64,000 nucleotides of DNA, taken from Gordonia polyisoprenivorans (GTDB lineage Bacteria; Actinomycetota; Actinomycetes; Mycobacteriales; Mycobacteriaceae). A model generated the notes under the pieces. It was given only the letters and a program-made list of their open reading frames with translations, was not told the DNA's origin and ran no database searches. The stretch's first letter is position 1; each line of letters opens with the position of its first letter. This document shows positions 8,453 to 17,932 of the stretch, one piece after another. Where the stretch lies: contig NZ_CP072203.1 in the NCBI RefSeq assembly GCF_017654315.1, positions 5,456,001 through 5,520,000 of the forward strand, in the 5' to 3' direction. A program made the position numbers and the translations under genes.

Positions 8453-10744
8453 TCAGCCGAACAGCGCCGGCAGTGTTCCCTCGTGGGCGGTGCGCAGTTC
8501 TTCGAGGGTGACCTCGAACTGGTCCTGCACACTCACCGAATCGCTGCCCTGATCGACGACGCCGATGCGGGTCCACGGCATGCCGCGGGCGTCGAGCATC
8601 GCGACGAATCGCGACTCCTCGGTGCGCGGCACCGCCACCAACACCCGACCGGTCGACTCGGAGAACAGCCAGACGAACGGGTCGGCCCCCTCGGGCAGCA
8701 ATACGCGGCAGCCGGTCTCGCCGGCGAGCGCCGACTCGACGACGGTCTGGATCAGCCCGCCCTCGGAGAGGTCATGGGCGGCGGAGACCAGGCCGTCGCG
8801 TGACGCGGCGGTGAGGATGTCGCCGAGCAGCTTCTCGTGGTCGAGGTCGACCGCCGGCGCCACACCACCGAGGTGATCATGGGCGACCTGCGCCCAGATC
8901 GAGCCATCGAACTCGTCGCGCGTCTGCCCGAGCAGGATGAGCGTCTCGCCGGGCTCGGTGCCGAATCCGGTGGGGATGCGGCGCCGGACGTCGTCGATCA
9001 CACCGAGCACACCGACCACCGGTGTCGGCAGGATCGCCGTGGCGCCGGTCTGGTTGTAGAAGCTGACGTTGCCGCCGGTCACCGGGATGCCGAGCTGCGC
9101 GCACCCATCGGCCAGACCGCGAACCGCCTGCTGGAACTGCCACATCACCGCCGGATCCTCGGGGGACCCGAAGTTGAGGCAGTTGGTAACGGCCTTCGGC
9201 GTGGCACCGGATGCGGCGACGTTGCGATAGGCCTCGGCGAGCGCGAGTTGCGCACCGCGGTACGGATCGAGATAGGTGTAGCGGCCCGACGCGTCGGTGG
9301 CCAACGCGATACCGCGGCCGGTGCGCTCGTCGATGCGGATCATTCCCGAGTCGGCGTTCTCGGCGAGCACGGTGTTGCCGCGCACATACCGGTCGTACTG
9401 CTCGGTGATGAACTTGCGGCTGCACAACGCCGGCGAGGCCAGCATCGTCAGCAGCGTCGAGCGCAGTTCGTCGGGCGTCGAGGGCCGGGCCAGCGACGCC
9501 GAGCCGGAGGCGACGACCTCGTCCTGCCACTCCGGTCGGGCCAGGGGTCGTTCGTAGACCGGCCCCTCGTGGGCCACCGTGCGCGGCGGCACGTCGACGA
9601 CGGTCTCACCGTTCCAGGTGATCTCCAGATGATCGCCGTCGGTGACCTCTCCGATGACCGTGGCCAGCACATCCCACTTGCGGCACACCGCCAGGAAGGC
9701 CTCCACGTTCTCCGGCGTGACCACCGCGCACATGCGTTCCTGGGATTCGCTCGAGAGCACCTCGGCCGGTGTCATGCCGACCGCACGCATGGGCACCTTC
9801 TCCAGCTCGATCCGCATGCCGCCGTCGCCGGCAGCAGCCAATTCCGAGGTGGCACAAGACAATCCGGCGCCACCGAGATCCTGGATACCCACCACCAGCC
9901 CCGCGTGGTAGAGCTCGAGGCAGCATTCGATGAGCACCTTCTCGGTGAACGGGTCACCGACCTGGACGCTCGGGAGCTTCTTGCGGTTCGGACCGGCCTC
10001 CCCCGAATCGTCGAAGGTCTCCGACGCCAGCACCGACACACCGCCGATGCCGTCGAGTCCGGTACGCGCACCGAACAGGATGATCTTGTTGCCCGCGCCG
10101 CTGGCGAACGCCAGGTGCAGATCCTCGGTGCGCAGCACACCCGCACACAGCGCGTTGACGAGCGGGTTGCCGGCGTAGCTCGGGTCGAAGACGGTCTCGC
10201 CGCCGACGTTCGGCAGACCCAGCGAGTTGCCGTAGCCACCGACCCCACGCACCACGCCATCGACGACGCGGCGGGTGTCGGGGGCATCGGCGGGACCGAA
10301 GCGCAGTTGGTCCATCACCGCGATCGGCCGCGCACCCATGGCCATGATGTCGCGCACGATGCCGCCGACGCCGGTCGCCGCACCCTGGTATGGCTCGACG
10401 TAGCTCGGGTGATTGTGCGACTCGACCTTGAAGGTCACCGCCCAGCCGTCGCCGACGTCGACGACGCCGGCGTTCTCACCGATCCCGGCGAGCATCCCGG
10501 CCCGCATCTCGTCGGTGGTGGTCTCCCCGAAGTACCGCAGGTGCACCTTCGAGGACTTGTACGAGCAGTGCTCGGACCACATCACCGAGTACATCGCCAG
10601 CTCGGCATCGGTGGGTCGGCGTCCGAGGATCTCGCGGATGCGGTCGTACTCGTCGTCCTTGAGACCGAGTTCACGGTAGGGCTGGGGATGATCGGGGGAC
10701 TGGGCGGCTGCGGAGACGGTGTCCACATGAGTCTGATCGCTCAC
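8453..10744 (-). CDS. purL: phosphoribosylformylglycinamidine synthase subunit PurL
   Basis: A 763-residue protein from the GTG at 10744 ([15 protein letters not shown]). It is the standalone large PurL of actinobacteria, catalysing ATP-dependent conversion of FGAR to FGAM in purine synthesis with PurQ and PurS. The family signature [16 protein letters not shown] near residue 50 and the internally duplicated AIRS-like halves are visible ([18 protein letters not shown] and [13 protein letters not shown]). An upstream in-frame start at 10795 would add 17 arginine-rich residues not typical of the family. purQ and purS are not in the window. Confidence 0.97.
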   Translation of the reverse strand: MSDQTHVDTVSAAAQSPDHPQPYRELGLKDDEYDRIREILGRRPTDAELAMYSVMWSEHCSYKSSKVHLRYFGETTTDEMRAGMLAGIGENAGVVDVGDGWAVTFKVESHNHPSYVEPYQGAATGVGGIVRDIMAMGARPIAVMDQLRFGPADAPDTRRVVDGVVRGVGGYGNSLGLPNVGGETVFDPSYAGNPLVNALCAGVLRTEDLHLAFASGAGNKIILFGARTGLDGIGGVSVLASETFDDSGEAGPNRKKLPSVQVGDPFTEKVLIECCLELYHAGLVVGIQDLGGAGLSCATSELAAAGDGGMRIELEKVPMRAVGMTPAEVLSSESQERMCAVVTPENVEAFLAVCRKWDVLATVIGEVTDGDHLEITWNGETVVDVPPRTVAHEGPVYERPLARPEWQDEVVASGSASLARPSTPDELRSTLLTMLASPALCSRKFITEQYDRYVRGNTVLAENADSGMIRIDERTGRGIALATDASGRYTYLDPYRGAQLALAEAYRNVAASGATPKAVTNCLNFGSPEDPAVMWQFQQAVRGLADGCAQLGIPVTGGNVSFYNQTGATAILPTPVVGVLGVIDDVRRRIPTGFGTEPGETLILLGQTRDEFDGSIWAQVAHDHLGGVAPAVDLDHEKLLGDILTAASRDGLVSAAHDLSEGGLIQTVVESALAGETGCRVLLPEGADPFVWLFSESTGRVLVAVPRTEESRFVAMLDARGMPWTRIGVVDQGSDSVSVQDQFEVTLEELRTAHEGTLPALFG

Positions 10745-10885
10745 CCGGCCATGATAGACGTGGCGACCGGAGCGTCGTGAGTCCACACAATCCACAGCGC
10801 ACGCGGGTATCGGTGCACATCATCTCCCCGTGACGCGCGCCACCGATTAGGCTCCTCGCAGGGTCCGAAACGGGGGGAGTTCTCG

Positions 10886-12685
10886 ATGGTCGACGTCGGC
10901 AGGGCACGACAACTGTTTGAACTCGGCGTGCTGTCGATGGGTATTGCGGTCGAGGGCACCGATCCGGTGGACAATCCGCAGCAGGCGGCACTCGCCTTCA
11001 CCCGCGCGAGCGAGTGGGACCCGGGCATGGCCGACGCCTGGATCGGTCGTCTCGCGTGCGGACCGGCGGCCGTCGGTACGGGCGACGCGGTCAACGAGGC
11101 GCTGCTGGCGGTGTATCGCCACCGCGATGCGATCGGTCGCGAACAGCGTCGGCTCGGGCTGCCGCCGGGACTTCTCGTCGGCCGCTGGTACACCGGGATG
11201 TTCATCGACTATCCGCTCGTCGACGCCGACCACGCCGTCGCCGCGTACGCCGCCACCCTCATCCGCGGGCACGACCTCGCCGGGGCCGCCGAGGTCCTGT
11301 CACAGATCACCGGCGACGCACCGATCGCCGAGTTCATGACGGGCGTGCTGCACTTCTCGGCGCAACGCTGGCCCGATGTCCTGACCGCACTGGGGCGAAC
11401 CGACTCATGGTCCGACGAGTATCTGGGTAGTGCCGCGGACTACATGTGCGGCAGCGCGTGCGTGCAACTGGGCATGTTCACCGAGGGGCTGCGCCGGCTG
11501 CAGCGGGCCATCGACGGCCCGATCCCCTCCTGCGCGACCCGGGCGCTGTTCGCTCTCGGGCTCGCCCTGCGGGAGACCGGTCAGGAGGATCAGGCGCGCG
11601 CCGCCTTCGAGCAGGCATTTTCCCGGGATCCGGCGTTCACCGCGGCCGCCGACGCGATGCGCAGCCAGACCCTGCGGCTGACCGTGACGAGCGCCGAGGA
11701 GATCGCGGCACGGGCCGACATGTGGGACCCGGCGTCGACACCCGGCACCGACTCCGCGGACCCGGCCTCGGTCGACGGCGACGACCTCGTCGCCCGGGCG
11801 CAACGTGATCTCGACGCACAGATCGGTCTGGAGTCGGTCAAAGAGCAAGTGGCCAAACTGAAGTCGGCGGCGACACTGGCCCGAATCCGGGCCGATCGCG
11901 GGCTGTCGACGTCGGCGCGCAGCCTGCATCTGGCGTTCACCGGACCACCCGGTACCGGTAAGACGACGATCGCCCGGGTGATCGCCACACTGTACTGCGG
12001 ACTCGGATTCATCAAGTCCGACAAGGTGATCGAGGCAACCCGACGAGATCTGGTCGGCGAGCACCTCGGCTCCACCGCGATCAAGACGTCAACGCTGATC
12101 GACTCCGCGATGGACGGGGTGCTGTTCATCGACGAGGCGTACACGCTGATCCAGCAAGGCCTGTCCGGGGGCGACGCTTTCGGCCGGGAGGCCGTCGACA
12201 CCCTGCTCGCGCGAATGGAGGACGACCGCGACCGGCTGGTGGTCATCATCGCCGGCTACGACGCCGAGATCGACCGCTTCCTCGCCGCCAACGAGGGGTT
12301 GGGCTCGCGCTTCGCCCGCCGCGTCCGGTTCGAGTCCTACACCCCGAGCGAGCTGGCCCGCATCGGCGAGTTCCTGGCCGCGCAACGGGATTCGATCCTC
12401 ACGGCAGAGGCGATGGCCGAACTAGAGCAGTCATGCACACCGCTGTATCACGATGTGCGCCAAGGCACCGGCGGAACCCAGCGGGCCACCGACCTCGCCG
12501 GCAACGGCCGGTTCATCCGCAACATCATCGAGGCCGCCGAAGAGGAACGCGAGGTGCGTCTGTCAGCGGGCGGTGATCTGGAGAACCTCACCCACGACGA
12601 ACTGATGCGCATCGAGGTCGCCGACCTGCGTGCCGCGCTGAACTCGGTGCTGTCGGGCCTGGCGCTGGCCAGAAGTCACGCATGA
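10886..12685 (+). CDS. eccA: type VII secretion AAA+ ATPase EccA-like
   Basis: A 599-residue protein with an N-terminal TPR-like helical half (residues 1-290) and a C-terminal CbxX/CfqX-type AAA+ domain: Walker A GPPGTGKTT near residue 353, Walker B VLFIDEAYTL near 412 and sensor segments after that. EccA proteins are cytosolic ATPases that assist ESX/type VII secretion of WXG100, PE or Esp substrates. A strong ribosome site (GGGGGGAG) precedes the ATG at 10886. No other ESX gene (eccB-E, esxAB, mycP) is present in the window, so its partners must be elsewhere or the protein has another client. It overlaps the next gene by four bases. Confidence 0.9.
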   Translation: MVDVGRARQLFELGVLSMGIAVEGTDPVDNPQQAALAFTRASEWDPGMADAWIGRLACGPAAVGTGDAVNEALLAVYRHRDAIGREQRRLGLPPGLLVGRWYTGMFIDYPLVDADHAVAAYAATLIRGHDLAGAAEVLSQITGDAPIAEFMTGVLHFSAQRWPDVLTALGRTDSWSDEYLGSAADYMCGSACVQLGMFTEGLRRLQRAIDGPIPSCATRALFALGLALRETGQEDQARAAFEQAFSRDPAFTAAADAMRSQTLRLTVTSAEEIAARADMWDPASTPGTDSADPASVDGDDLVARAQRDLDAQIGLESVKEQVAKLKSAATLARIRADRGLSTSARSLHLAFTGPPGTGKTTIARVIATLYCGLGFIKSDKVIEATRRDLVGEHLGSTAIKTSTLIDSAMDGVLFIDEAYTLIQQGLSGGDAFGREAVDTLLARMEDDRDRLVVIIAGYDAEIDRFLAANEGLGSRFARRVRFESYTPSELARIGEFLAAQRDSILTAEAMAELEQSCTPLYHDVRQGTGGTQRATDLAGNGRFIRNIIEAAEEEREVRLSAGGDLENLTHDELMRIEVADLRAALNSVLSGLALARSHA

Positions 12686-12729
12686 ACACGGAGTCACCCA
12701 TGAGTACCGAATCACCCATGAGCACCCAC
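12682..12729 (+). repeat. 18-bp tandem repeat carrying alternative start codons
   Basis: ATGAACACGGAGTCACCC (12682-12699) is repeated as ATGAGTACCGAATCACCC (12700-12717) and again in part as ATGAGCACCCAC. Each unit starts with an in-frame ATG, so the gene has three possible starts. A second tandem pair of 15 bases encoding DSTQP lies inside the same gene at 12916-12945. Confidence 0.8.
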
Positions 12730-13182
12730 CGAATCCGGGTGGCGATCATCGCGCTCGCGGTGGTGGTGTTCGCGGCGGTGCCCGCGTGCACCGTCAGCGG
12801 CGACCCGGTGGCCGACCCGTCGGCCGCGTCGATCTCCACGACGACCACCGACCCGGACGCCACCACCGACTCCCCCGATCCCGACGACTCCACGGCTCCC
12901 GATGCGACAGAACCGGATTCGACCCAGCCCGATTCCACCCAGCCCGATTCGAGCACCGAAGCGCCGATCAGCGACGTGCCCGCGCCACCGAACTCGACGA
13001 CGATGACGTGCAGCCAGTTCGTGACGCTGGATCGGTCGACGCAGGCGGCGGTGTTGCGCGCCAACGGCGCCACCGCCGACAACACCCGACTCGGGGTGGT
13101 CATCGACATCTACACCACCGTGTGTCCCGGCTACCCCGATGCGCTCATCGCCGACCTCGTCGCCGGACGCCTACCGAACTGA
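12682..13182 (+). CDS. predicted lipoprotein with HdeA-like C-terminal region
   Basis: A 166-residue protein overlapping the eccA stop through ATGA (12682-12685). The N-terminus has three in-frame ATGs in an 18-base tandem repeat (MNTESPMSTESPMSTH), then a hydrophobic signal segment IRVAIIALAVVVFAAVPAC with a lipobox cysteine near residue 36. A Ser/Thr/Asp/Pro-rich linker (with two copies of DSTQP) leads to a domain MTCSQFVTLDRSTQAAVL with two cysteines, reminiscent of HdeA-like small proteins. It is likely anchored outside the membrane. Coupling to eccA suggests a related role; this is inference. The third ATG at 12718 is the most signal-peptide-like start. Confidence 0.75.
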   Translation: MNTESPMSTESPMSTHRIRVAIIALAVVVFAAVPACTVSGDPVADPSAASISTTTTDPDATTDSPDPDDSTAPDATEPDSTQPDSTQPDSSTEAPISDVPAPPNSTTMTCSQFVTLDRSTQAAVLRANGATADNTRLGVVIDIYTTVCPGYPDALIADLVAGRLPN

Positions 13183-13208
13183 CCGGGCGGCGCAATCCGA
13201 GCCGGTCC

Positions 13209-13970
13209 TCAACTCGCAGACGTCACCGCGATGATGCGTTCGGTGAGTTCCGGTCGGCAGATCACCAGATCGGGCAGGTAGGTGTCGTCGCGGTTGTAGA
13301 CCAGTGGCGACCCGTCGATCCGGCCGCACCACAAGCCCTTTGCCCGTGCCACCGCGACGGGCGCCGCCGAATCCCATTCGTATTGGCCACCGGCGTGCAC
13401 GTAGGCGTCGGCCTCACCGCGCACCACGGCCATCGCCTTGGCGCCTGCCGATCCCATCGACAACACCTCGCCGCCGATCGCGTCGGCCACCGGCTGCGAG
13501 AACGCCGGGGGCCGCGAGCCGCTCACCACCACCCGCGGCAGCTCGCCCTTCGGGGTACTCGCCAGTCCGTCGGTGGGCGTGATCGGAAGGTCGTCGTCGA
13601 CGTAGGTGACTCCCAGCGCGGGCAGTGCCACGGCCCCCGCGATCAGTGTGCCGCCACCGTCGGCCGACCACAGCGCCACATGGACCGCCCAGTCGGTATG
13701 CCCGTCCATACCGTATTCGCGTGTGCCGTCGACCGGGTCGACGATCCACACGCGCTGCGCACCCAGTCGCGACTTGTCGTCGGCGGACTCCTCCGAGAGC
13801 ACCGCGTCGTCGGGCCGTTCCTCGGCGAGGCGGCGCATCAGCAGGTCGTTGGAACGCAGGTCCCCCTCCTTGCCGAGATCCTTGCCCGTCAAGCCGCTCG
13901 TCGCACGGATGTCCAGCAGCAGATGTCCTGCCACCGTGGCCAACTCACCGGCGAGTGCGCGATCGTCCAT
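13209..13970 (-). CDS. cysQ: 3'(2'),5'-bisphosphate nucleotidase CysQ
   Basis: A 253-residue member of the inositol monophosphatase-like fold. The metal-binding motifs are visible: LSEESADD near residue 57 and WIVDPVDGTREY near residue 75. The family dephosphorylates PAP (and PAPS), removing the by-product of sulfotransfer and sulfate reduction, and in mycobacteria CysQ tunes sulfate assimilation. Location just downstream of cysNC and cysD on the same strand supports this role. A 63-base gap separates it from cysNC, so it may be in the same operon. Confidence 0.92.
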   Translation of the reverse strand: MDDRALAGELATVAGHLLLDIRATSGLTGKDLGKEGDLRSNDLLMRRLAEERPDDAVLSEESADDKSRLGAQRVWIVDPVDGTREYGMDGHTDWAVHVALWSADGGGTLIAGAVALPALGVTYVDDDLPITPTDGLASTPKGELPRVVVSGSRPPAFSQPVADAIGGEVLSMGSAGAKAMAVVRGEADAYVHAGGQYEWDSAAPVAVARAKGLWCGRIDGSPLVYNRDDTYLPDLVICRPELTERIIAVTSAS

Positions 13971-14033
13971 CCTCGTCTCCCATGCTCGATTCCCGGATCG
14001 GCCCGCGACTTCCGCGCGCCACCTCTCGGGGCA

Positions 14034-15941
14034 CTACAGGCCCAGATTACGCAGGACCGCGTCGGCGGCCTCCGACGGGGAACCGTCGGCGGGGGTGACG
14101 ACGAGGTCGGCGTGCTCGGGGCGTTCGTAGGGCGAGTCGATGCCGGTGAATTGGCTGATCTCACCACGTCGGGCCTTGGCGTACAAGCCTTTCGGGTCAC
14201 GGCGCTCGCATTCGTCGAGGGGGGTGTCGACGAAGATCTCGAAGAACGGCAGTCCGCGTTCGGCATGGATCTCGCGCGCCCGGGTGCGCTCGTCACCGAA
14301 CGGCGAGATGAGCGAGACGATCGCGATGGATCCGGAGTCGGCGAACAGTGCCGCGACCTCGGCGGTGCGCCGGATGTTCTCGCGGCGGTCGTCGTCGCCG
14401 AATCCGAGGTCGGAGTTCAGCCCGTGCCGCAGGTTGTCGCCGTCCATCAGGTAGGCGGGCCGCCCCTCGGCGACGAATCTTCTCTCGAGTTCCATTGCCA
14501 GTGACGACTTTCCGGACCCCGACAACCCGGTCAGCCACACCGTCGCGCCGGCGTACGGCCGATGCTCTCGACCGACCTTGGTGGTCTGCCAGACGATGTG
14601 GCTGTCGTGGCTGACCGGGGCGGTGATCATGCCGGCACCGACCGTCTTGTTGGTGGACTCGTCGATGAGGATGAAGCTCCCCGTTTCCCGGTTGCGTCGA
14701 TACGAATCGAACATGACGGGCTGCTGCGTGCGCAGCGTCACGCGCGCGATCTCGTTGAGGTGCAACGACGTCGCCGCCTCGTCGCGGTGCAGGGTGTTGA
14801 CGTCGAGACGGTAGGTGAGGCCGGTGATCTCGGTGCGGGTGGTACGCGTACCGGCGATCAGCGCGAACCTGCTGCGCTCGGTCAGCGTCGAGTCCTCCGA
14901 GAACCAGCACACCATCGCGTCGATGTCACGGCTCACGTAGGGCCGGTTGTTCGGTCGGGCGAGCATGTCACCGCGGACGATGTCGATCTCGTCGGCGAGT
15001 TCGATCGAGCACGCCATCGAGGCGAACGCCTCGTCGACCTTGGTCCCGCCGGGGCCCCAGATCTCGGTGATGGTGGTGGTGAAACCACTGGGCAGCACCA
15101 CGATCTCATCGCCGCGGGCGAAGACCCCGCCGGCCACCGTGCCGGCGTAGGCGCGGTGATCGGCGCCGTCACTGCGCTGTGGCCGGATCACGTACTGGAC
15201 CGGCATCCGCGCGTCGATGAGGTTGCGGTCGGAGGCGATGTGCACATTCTCCAGATGACTCAGCAGTGTTCGACCCTGATACCAGTCCATCGCCGCCGAG
15301 GCGTCGACGACGTTGTCGCCGCGCAGCGCCGAGATCGGGATGAACGTGATCTCACCGACGTTGAGCTTGGCAGCGAAATCGGAGAATTCCGAACATATCT
15401 CGTCGAAACGCGCTCGGGACCAGTCGACGAGGTCCATCTTGTTGACGCAGACCGTCAGGTGCGGGATGCCGAGCAGCGACGACAGGAAGGCGTGCCGCCG
15501 GGTCTGTTCGAGAACACCCTTGCGTGCGTCGATGAGGATGATCGCGAGGTTCGCGGTCGACGCGCCGGTGACCATGTTGCGGGTGTACTGCACATGCCCC
15601 GGCGTGTCGGCGATGATGAATTTTCTTCTCGGCGTGGAGAAGTAGCGGTAGGCGACGTCGATGGTGATGCCCTGTTCACGTTCGGCGCGCAGACCGTCGG
15701 TGAGCAGTGCCAGATTCGCGTACTCGTCACCGCGCTCGGCACTGGTCCGTTCGATCGACTCGAGCTGATCGGCGAAGATCGATTTCGCGTCGTAGAGCAG
15801 TCGACCGATCAACGTCGACTTCCCGTCGTCGACCGACCCCGCGGTCGCGATGCGTAGGAGTTCTCCTGTGGCGCCGGGCATCTCGGCCTGAGGCGTCTGA
15901 GTCTGGGGCATCGGAGTCTGGGGCATCGGGATCTGGGGCAT
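14034..15941 (-). CDS. cysNC: bifunctional sulfate adenylyltransferase subunit 1 / APS kinase CysNC
   Basis: A 635-residue fusion. The N-terminal GTPase part (P-loop AGSVDDGKST near residue 36, then DTPGH and NKMDL) drives ATP sulfurylase with CysD; the C-terminal part (P-loop GLSGSGKSS) is APS kinase, giving PAPS. The start ATG at 15941 overlaps the cysD stop in TGATG. The first 20 residues are a tandem repeat of MPQTP with three in-frame ATGs; family members usually begin close to LLRIATAGSVDDG, so a later ATG (MPGATGELL) could be used. A longer open frame upstream is only read-through of cysD in another frame. Confidence 0.95.
   Translation of the reverse strand: MPQIPMPQTPMPQTQTPQAEMPGATGELLRIATAGSVDDGKSTLIGRLLYDAKSIFADQLESIERTSAERGDEYANLALLTDGLRAEREQGITIDVAYRYFSTPRRKFIIADTPGHVQYTRNMVTGASTANLAIILIDARKGVLEQTRRHAFLSSLLGIPHLTVCVNKMDLVDWSRARFDEICSEFSDFAAKLNVGEITFIPISALRGDNVVDASAAMDWYQGRTLLSHLENVHIASDRNLIDARMPVQYVIRPQRSDGADHRAYAGTVAGGVFARGDEIVVLPSGFTTTITEIWGPGGTKVDEAFASMACSIELADEIDIVRGDMLARPNNRPYVSRDIDAMVCWFSEDSTLTERSRFALIAGTRTTRTEITGLTYRLDVNTLHRDEAATSLHLNEIARVTLRTQQPVMFDSYRRNRETGSFILIDESTNKTVGAGMITAPVSHDSHIVWQTTKVGREHRPYAGATVWLTGLSGSGKSSLAMELERRFVAEGRPAYLMDGDNLRHGLNSDLGFGDDDRRENIRRTAEVAALFADSGSIAIVSLISPFGDERTRAREIHAERGLPFFEIFVDTPLDECERRDPKGLYAKARRGEISQFTGIDSPYERPEHADLVVTPADGSPSEAADAVLRNLGL
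15894..15941 (-). repeat. 15-bp tandem repeat at the cysNC start
   Basis: Reading the coding strand from 15941, ATGCCCCAGATCCCG, ATGCCCCAGACTCCG and ATGCCCCAGACTCAG follow one another, so each unit supplies an in-frame ATG. The repeat sits exactly at the cysD/cysNC junction and adds repeated MPQ-P residues that are not part of the conserved GTPase fold. Confidence 0.8.
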
Positions 15942-16897
15942 CAGAAGTAACCTTCCTTCTTGCGGTCTTCCATACCCGCTTCGGAGATGCGGTCGTCGGC
16001 GCGGGTGGCGCCTCGCTCGGTGATCCGCGTCGCCGCCACCTCCGCGATGACCTTGTCGACGGTGTCGGCGTCGCTGAGGACGCAGCCCGTGCAGGTGGCA
16101 TCGCCCACCGTCCGGAATCGCACACGCTCGGTGTGTGGCTGCTCGTCCGGCAGACGTTCGAGGAACCGCGTGTCCGCCAACAGCATTCCGTCGCGCGGTA
16201 TCACCTGACGGTCGTGTGCGTAGTAGATCGACGGCAGCTCGATGTGCTGTTCGGCGATGTATTGCCAGATGTCGAGTTCGGTCCAATTGCTCAACGGGAA
16301 CACCCGGATGTGCTCGCCCTTGTGGTGGCGGCCGTTGTAGAGGTGCCACAGCTCGGGCCGCTGGGCGCGCGGGTCCCACGTGCCGAACTCGTCCCGGAAA
16401 CTGAAGACACGTTCCTTGGCCCGAGCCTTCTCCTCGTCGCGGCGCGCCCCGCCGAACACCGCATCGAATCCGTTCTCGGTGATGCCACGGAGCAACGCGG
16501 TGGTCTGCAGCCGATTGCGGCTCGCACCCGGTCCGGTCTGCTCGACGACGCGACCGGCGTCGATGTCGTCCTGCACCGAACTCACCACCAGCCGCACGCC
16601 GGTCGCGGCGACCACCCGATCGCGGTAGTCGATGACCTCGTCGAAGTTGTGCCCGGTGTCGACGTGCATCAGCGGGAACGGGATCGGGGCCGGCCAGAAC
16701 GCTCGGCGGGCGAGGTGGAACATCACCACCGAGTCCTTGCCACCGGAGAACAGCAACACCGGCCGCTCGAAGGTCGCCGCGACCTCGCGGAAGATGTGGA
16801 CCGACTCGGCCTCGAGTGCGTCGAGATGACTCAGCTCGTAGTGGCCCCGTACGGGTGTGCTCGCGGATGACGCTGTCACTCTGCGCTCCCTTGACAT
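15941..16897 (-). CDS. cysD: sulfate adenylyltransferase subunit 2 CysD
   Basis: A 318-residue PP-loop ATP pyrophosphatase-family protein with the signature LLFSGGKDSVVMFHL near residue 49 and the downstream GGARRDEEKARAKER block typical of CysD. It adenylates sulfate to APS in complex with CysN. The ATG at 16897 lies at the edge of a 16-base palindrome shared with the divergent IclR-type gene, with no room for a normal leader, so the mRNA is probably leaderless. cysNC and cysQ follow on the same strand. Confidence 0.95.
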   Translation of the reverse strand: MSRERRVTASSASTPVRGHYELSHLDALEAESVHIFREVAATFERPVLLFSGGKDSVVMFHLARRAFWPAPIPFPLMHVDTGHNFDEVIDYRDRVVAATGVRLVVSSVQDDIDAGRVVEQTGPGASRNRLQTTALLRGITENGFDAVFGGARRDEEKARAKERVFSFRDEFGTWDPRAQRPELWHLYNGRHHKGEHIRVFPLSNWTELDIWQYIAEQHIELPSIYYAHDRQVIPRDGMLLADTRFLERLPDEQPHTERVRFRTVGDATCTGCVLSDADTVDKVIAEVAATRITERGATRADDRISEAGMEDRKKEGYF

Positions 16898-16912
16898 GTC
16901 GAATATTCGACA
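16897..16912. promoter_or_regulatory. perfect 16-bp palindrome in the cysD/iclR divergent promoter
   Basis: TGTCGAATATTCGACA is a perfect palindrome that begins at the cysD start codon and ends 15 bases before the GTG of the regulator at 16928. The two starts are only 30 bases apart, so one operator could control both. IclR proteins commonly bind short palindromes in their own divergent promoter; this is the natural candidate site. Confidence 0.65.
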
Positions 16913-16927
16913 CTCAGTATTGACTAT

Positions 16928-17866
16928 GTGACGGACACGCTAGGCGGTGCGGATGGGCCGGGTCAACAACCATCCGGCCCATCGGTGACACGGTCACCGT
17001 CCCCGCCAACTGCACGGGTTGTGGAGATCGTCGAGGTCCTCGGGACCGCCGATGGCCCGTTGTCCCTCGCCGACATTGTCCGCCGAACCGGGCACTCCCG
17101 CGCCACGGCACACGCGATCCTCGGCGAATTGACGGCTCGCGGATGGGCCACGCGCCTTCCCGACGGCAACTATTCGACGGGTGGCCGCCTCATCGGCCTC
17201 GCCACCGCGATCTCCCGGACCGACCATCTCACGCGCCGAGCCGGCCCTCTTCTCGACGCGCTCGCCGAACAGTTGGGCCTGCACTGCTTTCTGGCACGAC
17301 GGGTCGGTGACGAGATCACCATCGTGGTCGGGTCGGCGCCACCTGTCCGGGCTCTCGGCTCGGCGGCGTGGCTGACCAGCGGCGCCCGCATGCCGCTGCG
17401 GCCTCCGGTGTGCCGTGAATTTCTCGCATGGGCGCCACCGGCCGAGCGCGCATCGTGGATCGCCATGGCCCCGGCCTCCCTGCGCACCCGTCTCGCACTC
17501 GTCCTCGACGCGGTCCGCGAGCGTGGCGTCTCCATCGAGCGGATGACCGACGACCACGTCACCCTGATGGCCACGCTGGACTCGTTGGAGGTACCCGCCG
17601 GCGTGCGGGTTCGCGTCGACGAACTCCTCGAACAGATCAGCACCATCGACTATCTGCCCGACGAGCTCACCGACGACGCGGTCGCCGCGGTCACCATCGG
17701 CGCACCGATCTTCGACGCCGGCGGCGCCGTTCACGCCTCGGTCGTGGTCTGCCCGCGCGGTCGGGTGGATCGCACCGAACTCGATCACCTCGTCGACGCG
17801 GCGCGTGGATGCGCTGCGGAACTCTCCGAGGGCCCTGCAGGCCACCCAACGGGAGATCGCACCTGA
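16928..17866 (+). CDS. IclR-family transcriptional regulator, divergent from cysD
   Basis: A 312-residue protein with a winged helix-turn-helix over residues 27-90 (RVVEIVEVLGTADGPLSLADI, then TGHSRATAHAILGEL as recognition helix) and a C-terminal ligand-binding domain. This fits IclR-type regulators, although the effector domain is diverged. The GTG at 16928 leaves almost no leader. Divergence from cysD-cysNC across a perfect palindrome suggests it senses a sulfur or nucleotide signal and controls sulfate activation. That link is positional only. Confidence 0.75.
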   Translation: MTDTLGGADGPGQQPSGPSVTRSPSPPTARVVEIVEVLGTADGPLSLADIVRRTGHSRATAHAILGELTARGWATRLPDGNYSTGGRLIGLATAISRTDHLTRRAGPLLDALAEQLGLHCFLARRVGDEITIVVGSAPPVRALGSAAWLTSGARMPLRPPVCREFLAWAPPAERASWIAMAPASLRTRLALVLDAVRERGVSIERMTDDHVTLMATLDSLEVPAGVRVRVDELLEQISTIDYLPDELTDDAVAAVTIGAPIFDAGGAVHASVVVCPRGRVDRTELDHLVDAARGCAAELSEGPAGHPTGDRT

Positions 17867-17907
17867 CACTCGCCCCGTAGCGATCACCATCGCCCAGTTT
17901 AGTAAGT

Positions 17908-17925
17908 AGTTAGCAACTGGTAACT
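17908..17925. promoter_or_regulatory. candidate operator of the TetR-MFS pair
   Basis: AGTTA (17908-17912) and TAACT (17921-17925) form an inverted repeat with an eight-base spacer, eight bases before the TetR start at 17933. A nested AGTTAGCAACT palindrome shares the left arm. The size and place fit autorepression by the TetR protein. Confidence 0.5.
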
Positions 17926-17932
17926 TTGCTAT

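Noticed and set aside
8837..10780. Long plus-strand open frame of 647 codons opposite purL
   Set aside because: It is an antisense frame of purL, an unmistakable gene; its arginine- and histidine-rich product has no family features and reflects high GC third positions.
14034..16913. A 959-residue cysD-cysNC fusion
   Set aside because: The first part is cysD read in the wrong frame; CysD itself is encoded by 15941-16897 and CysNC starts at 15941.
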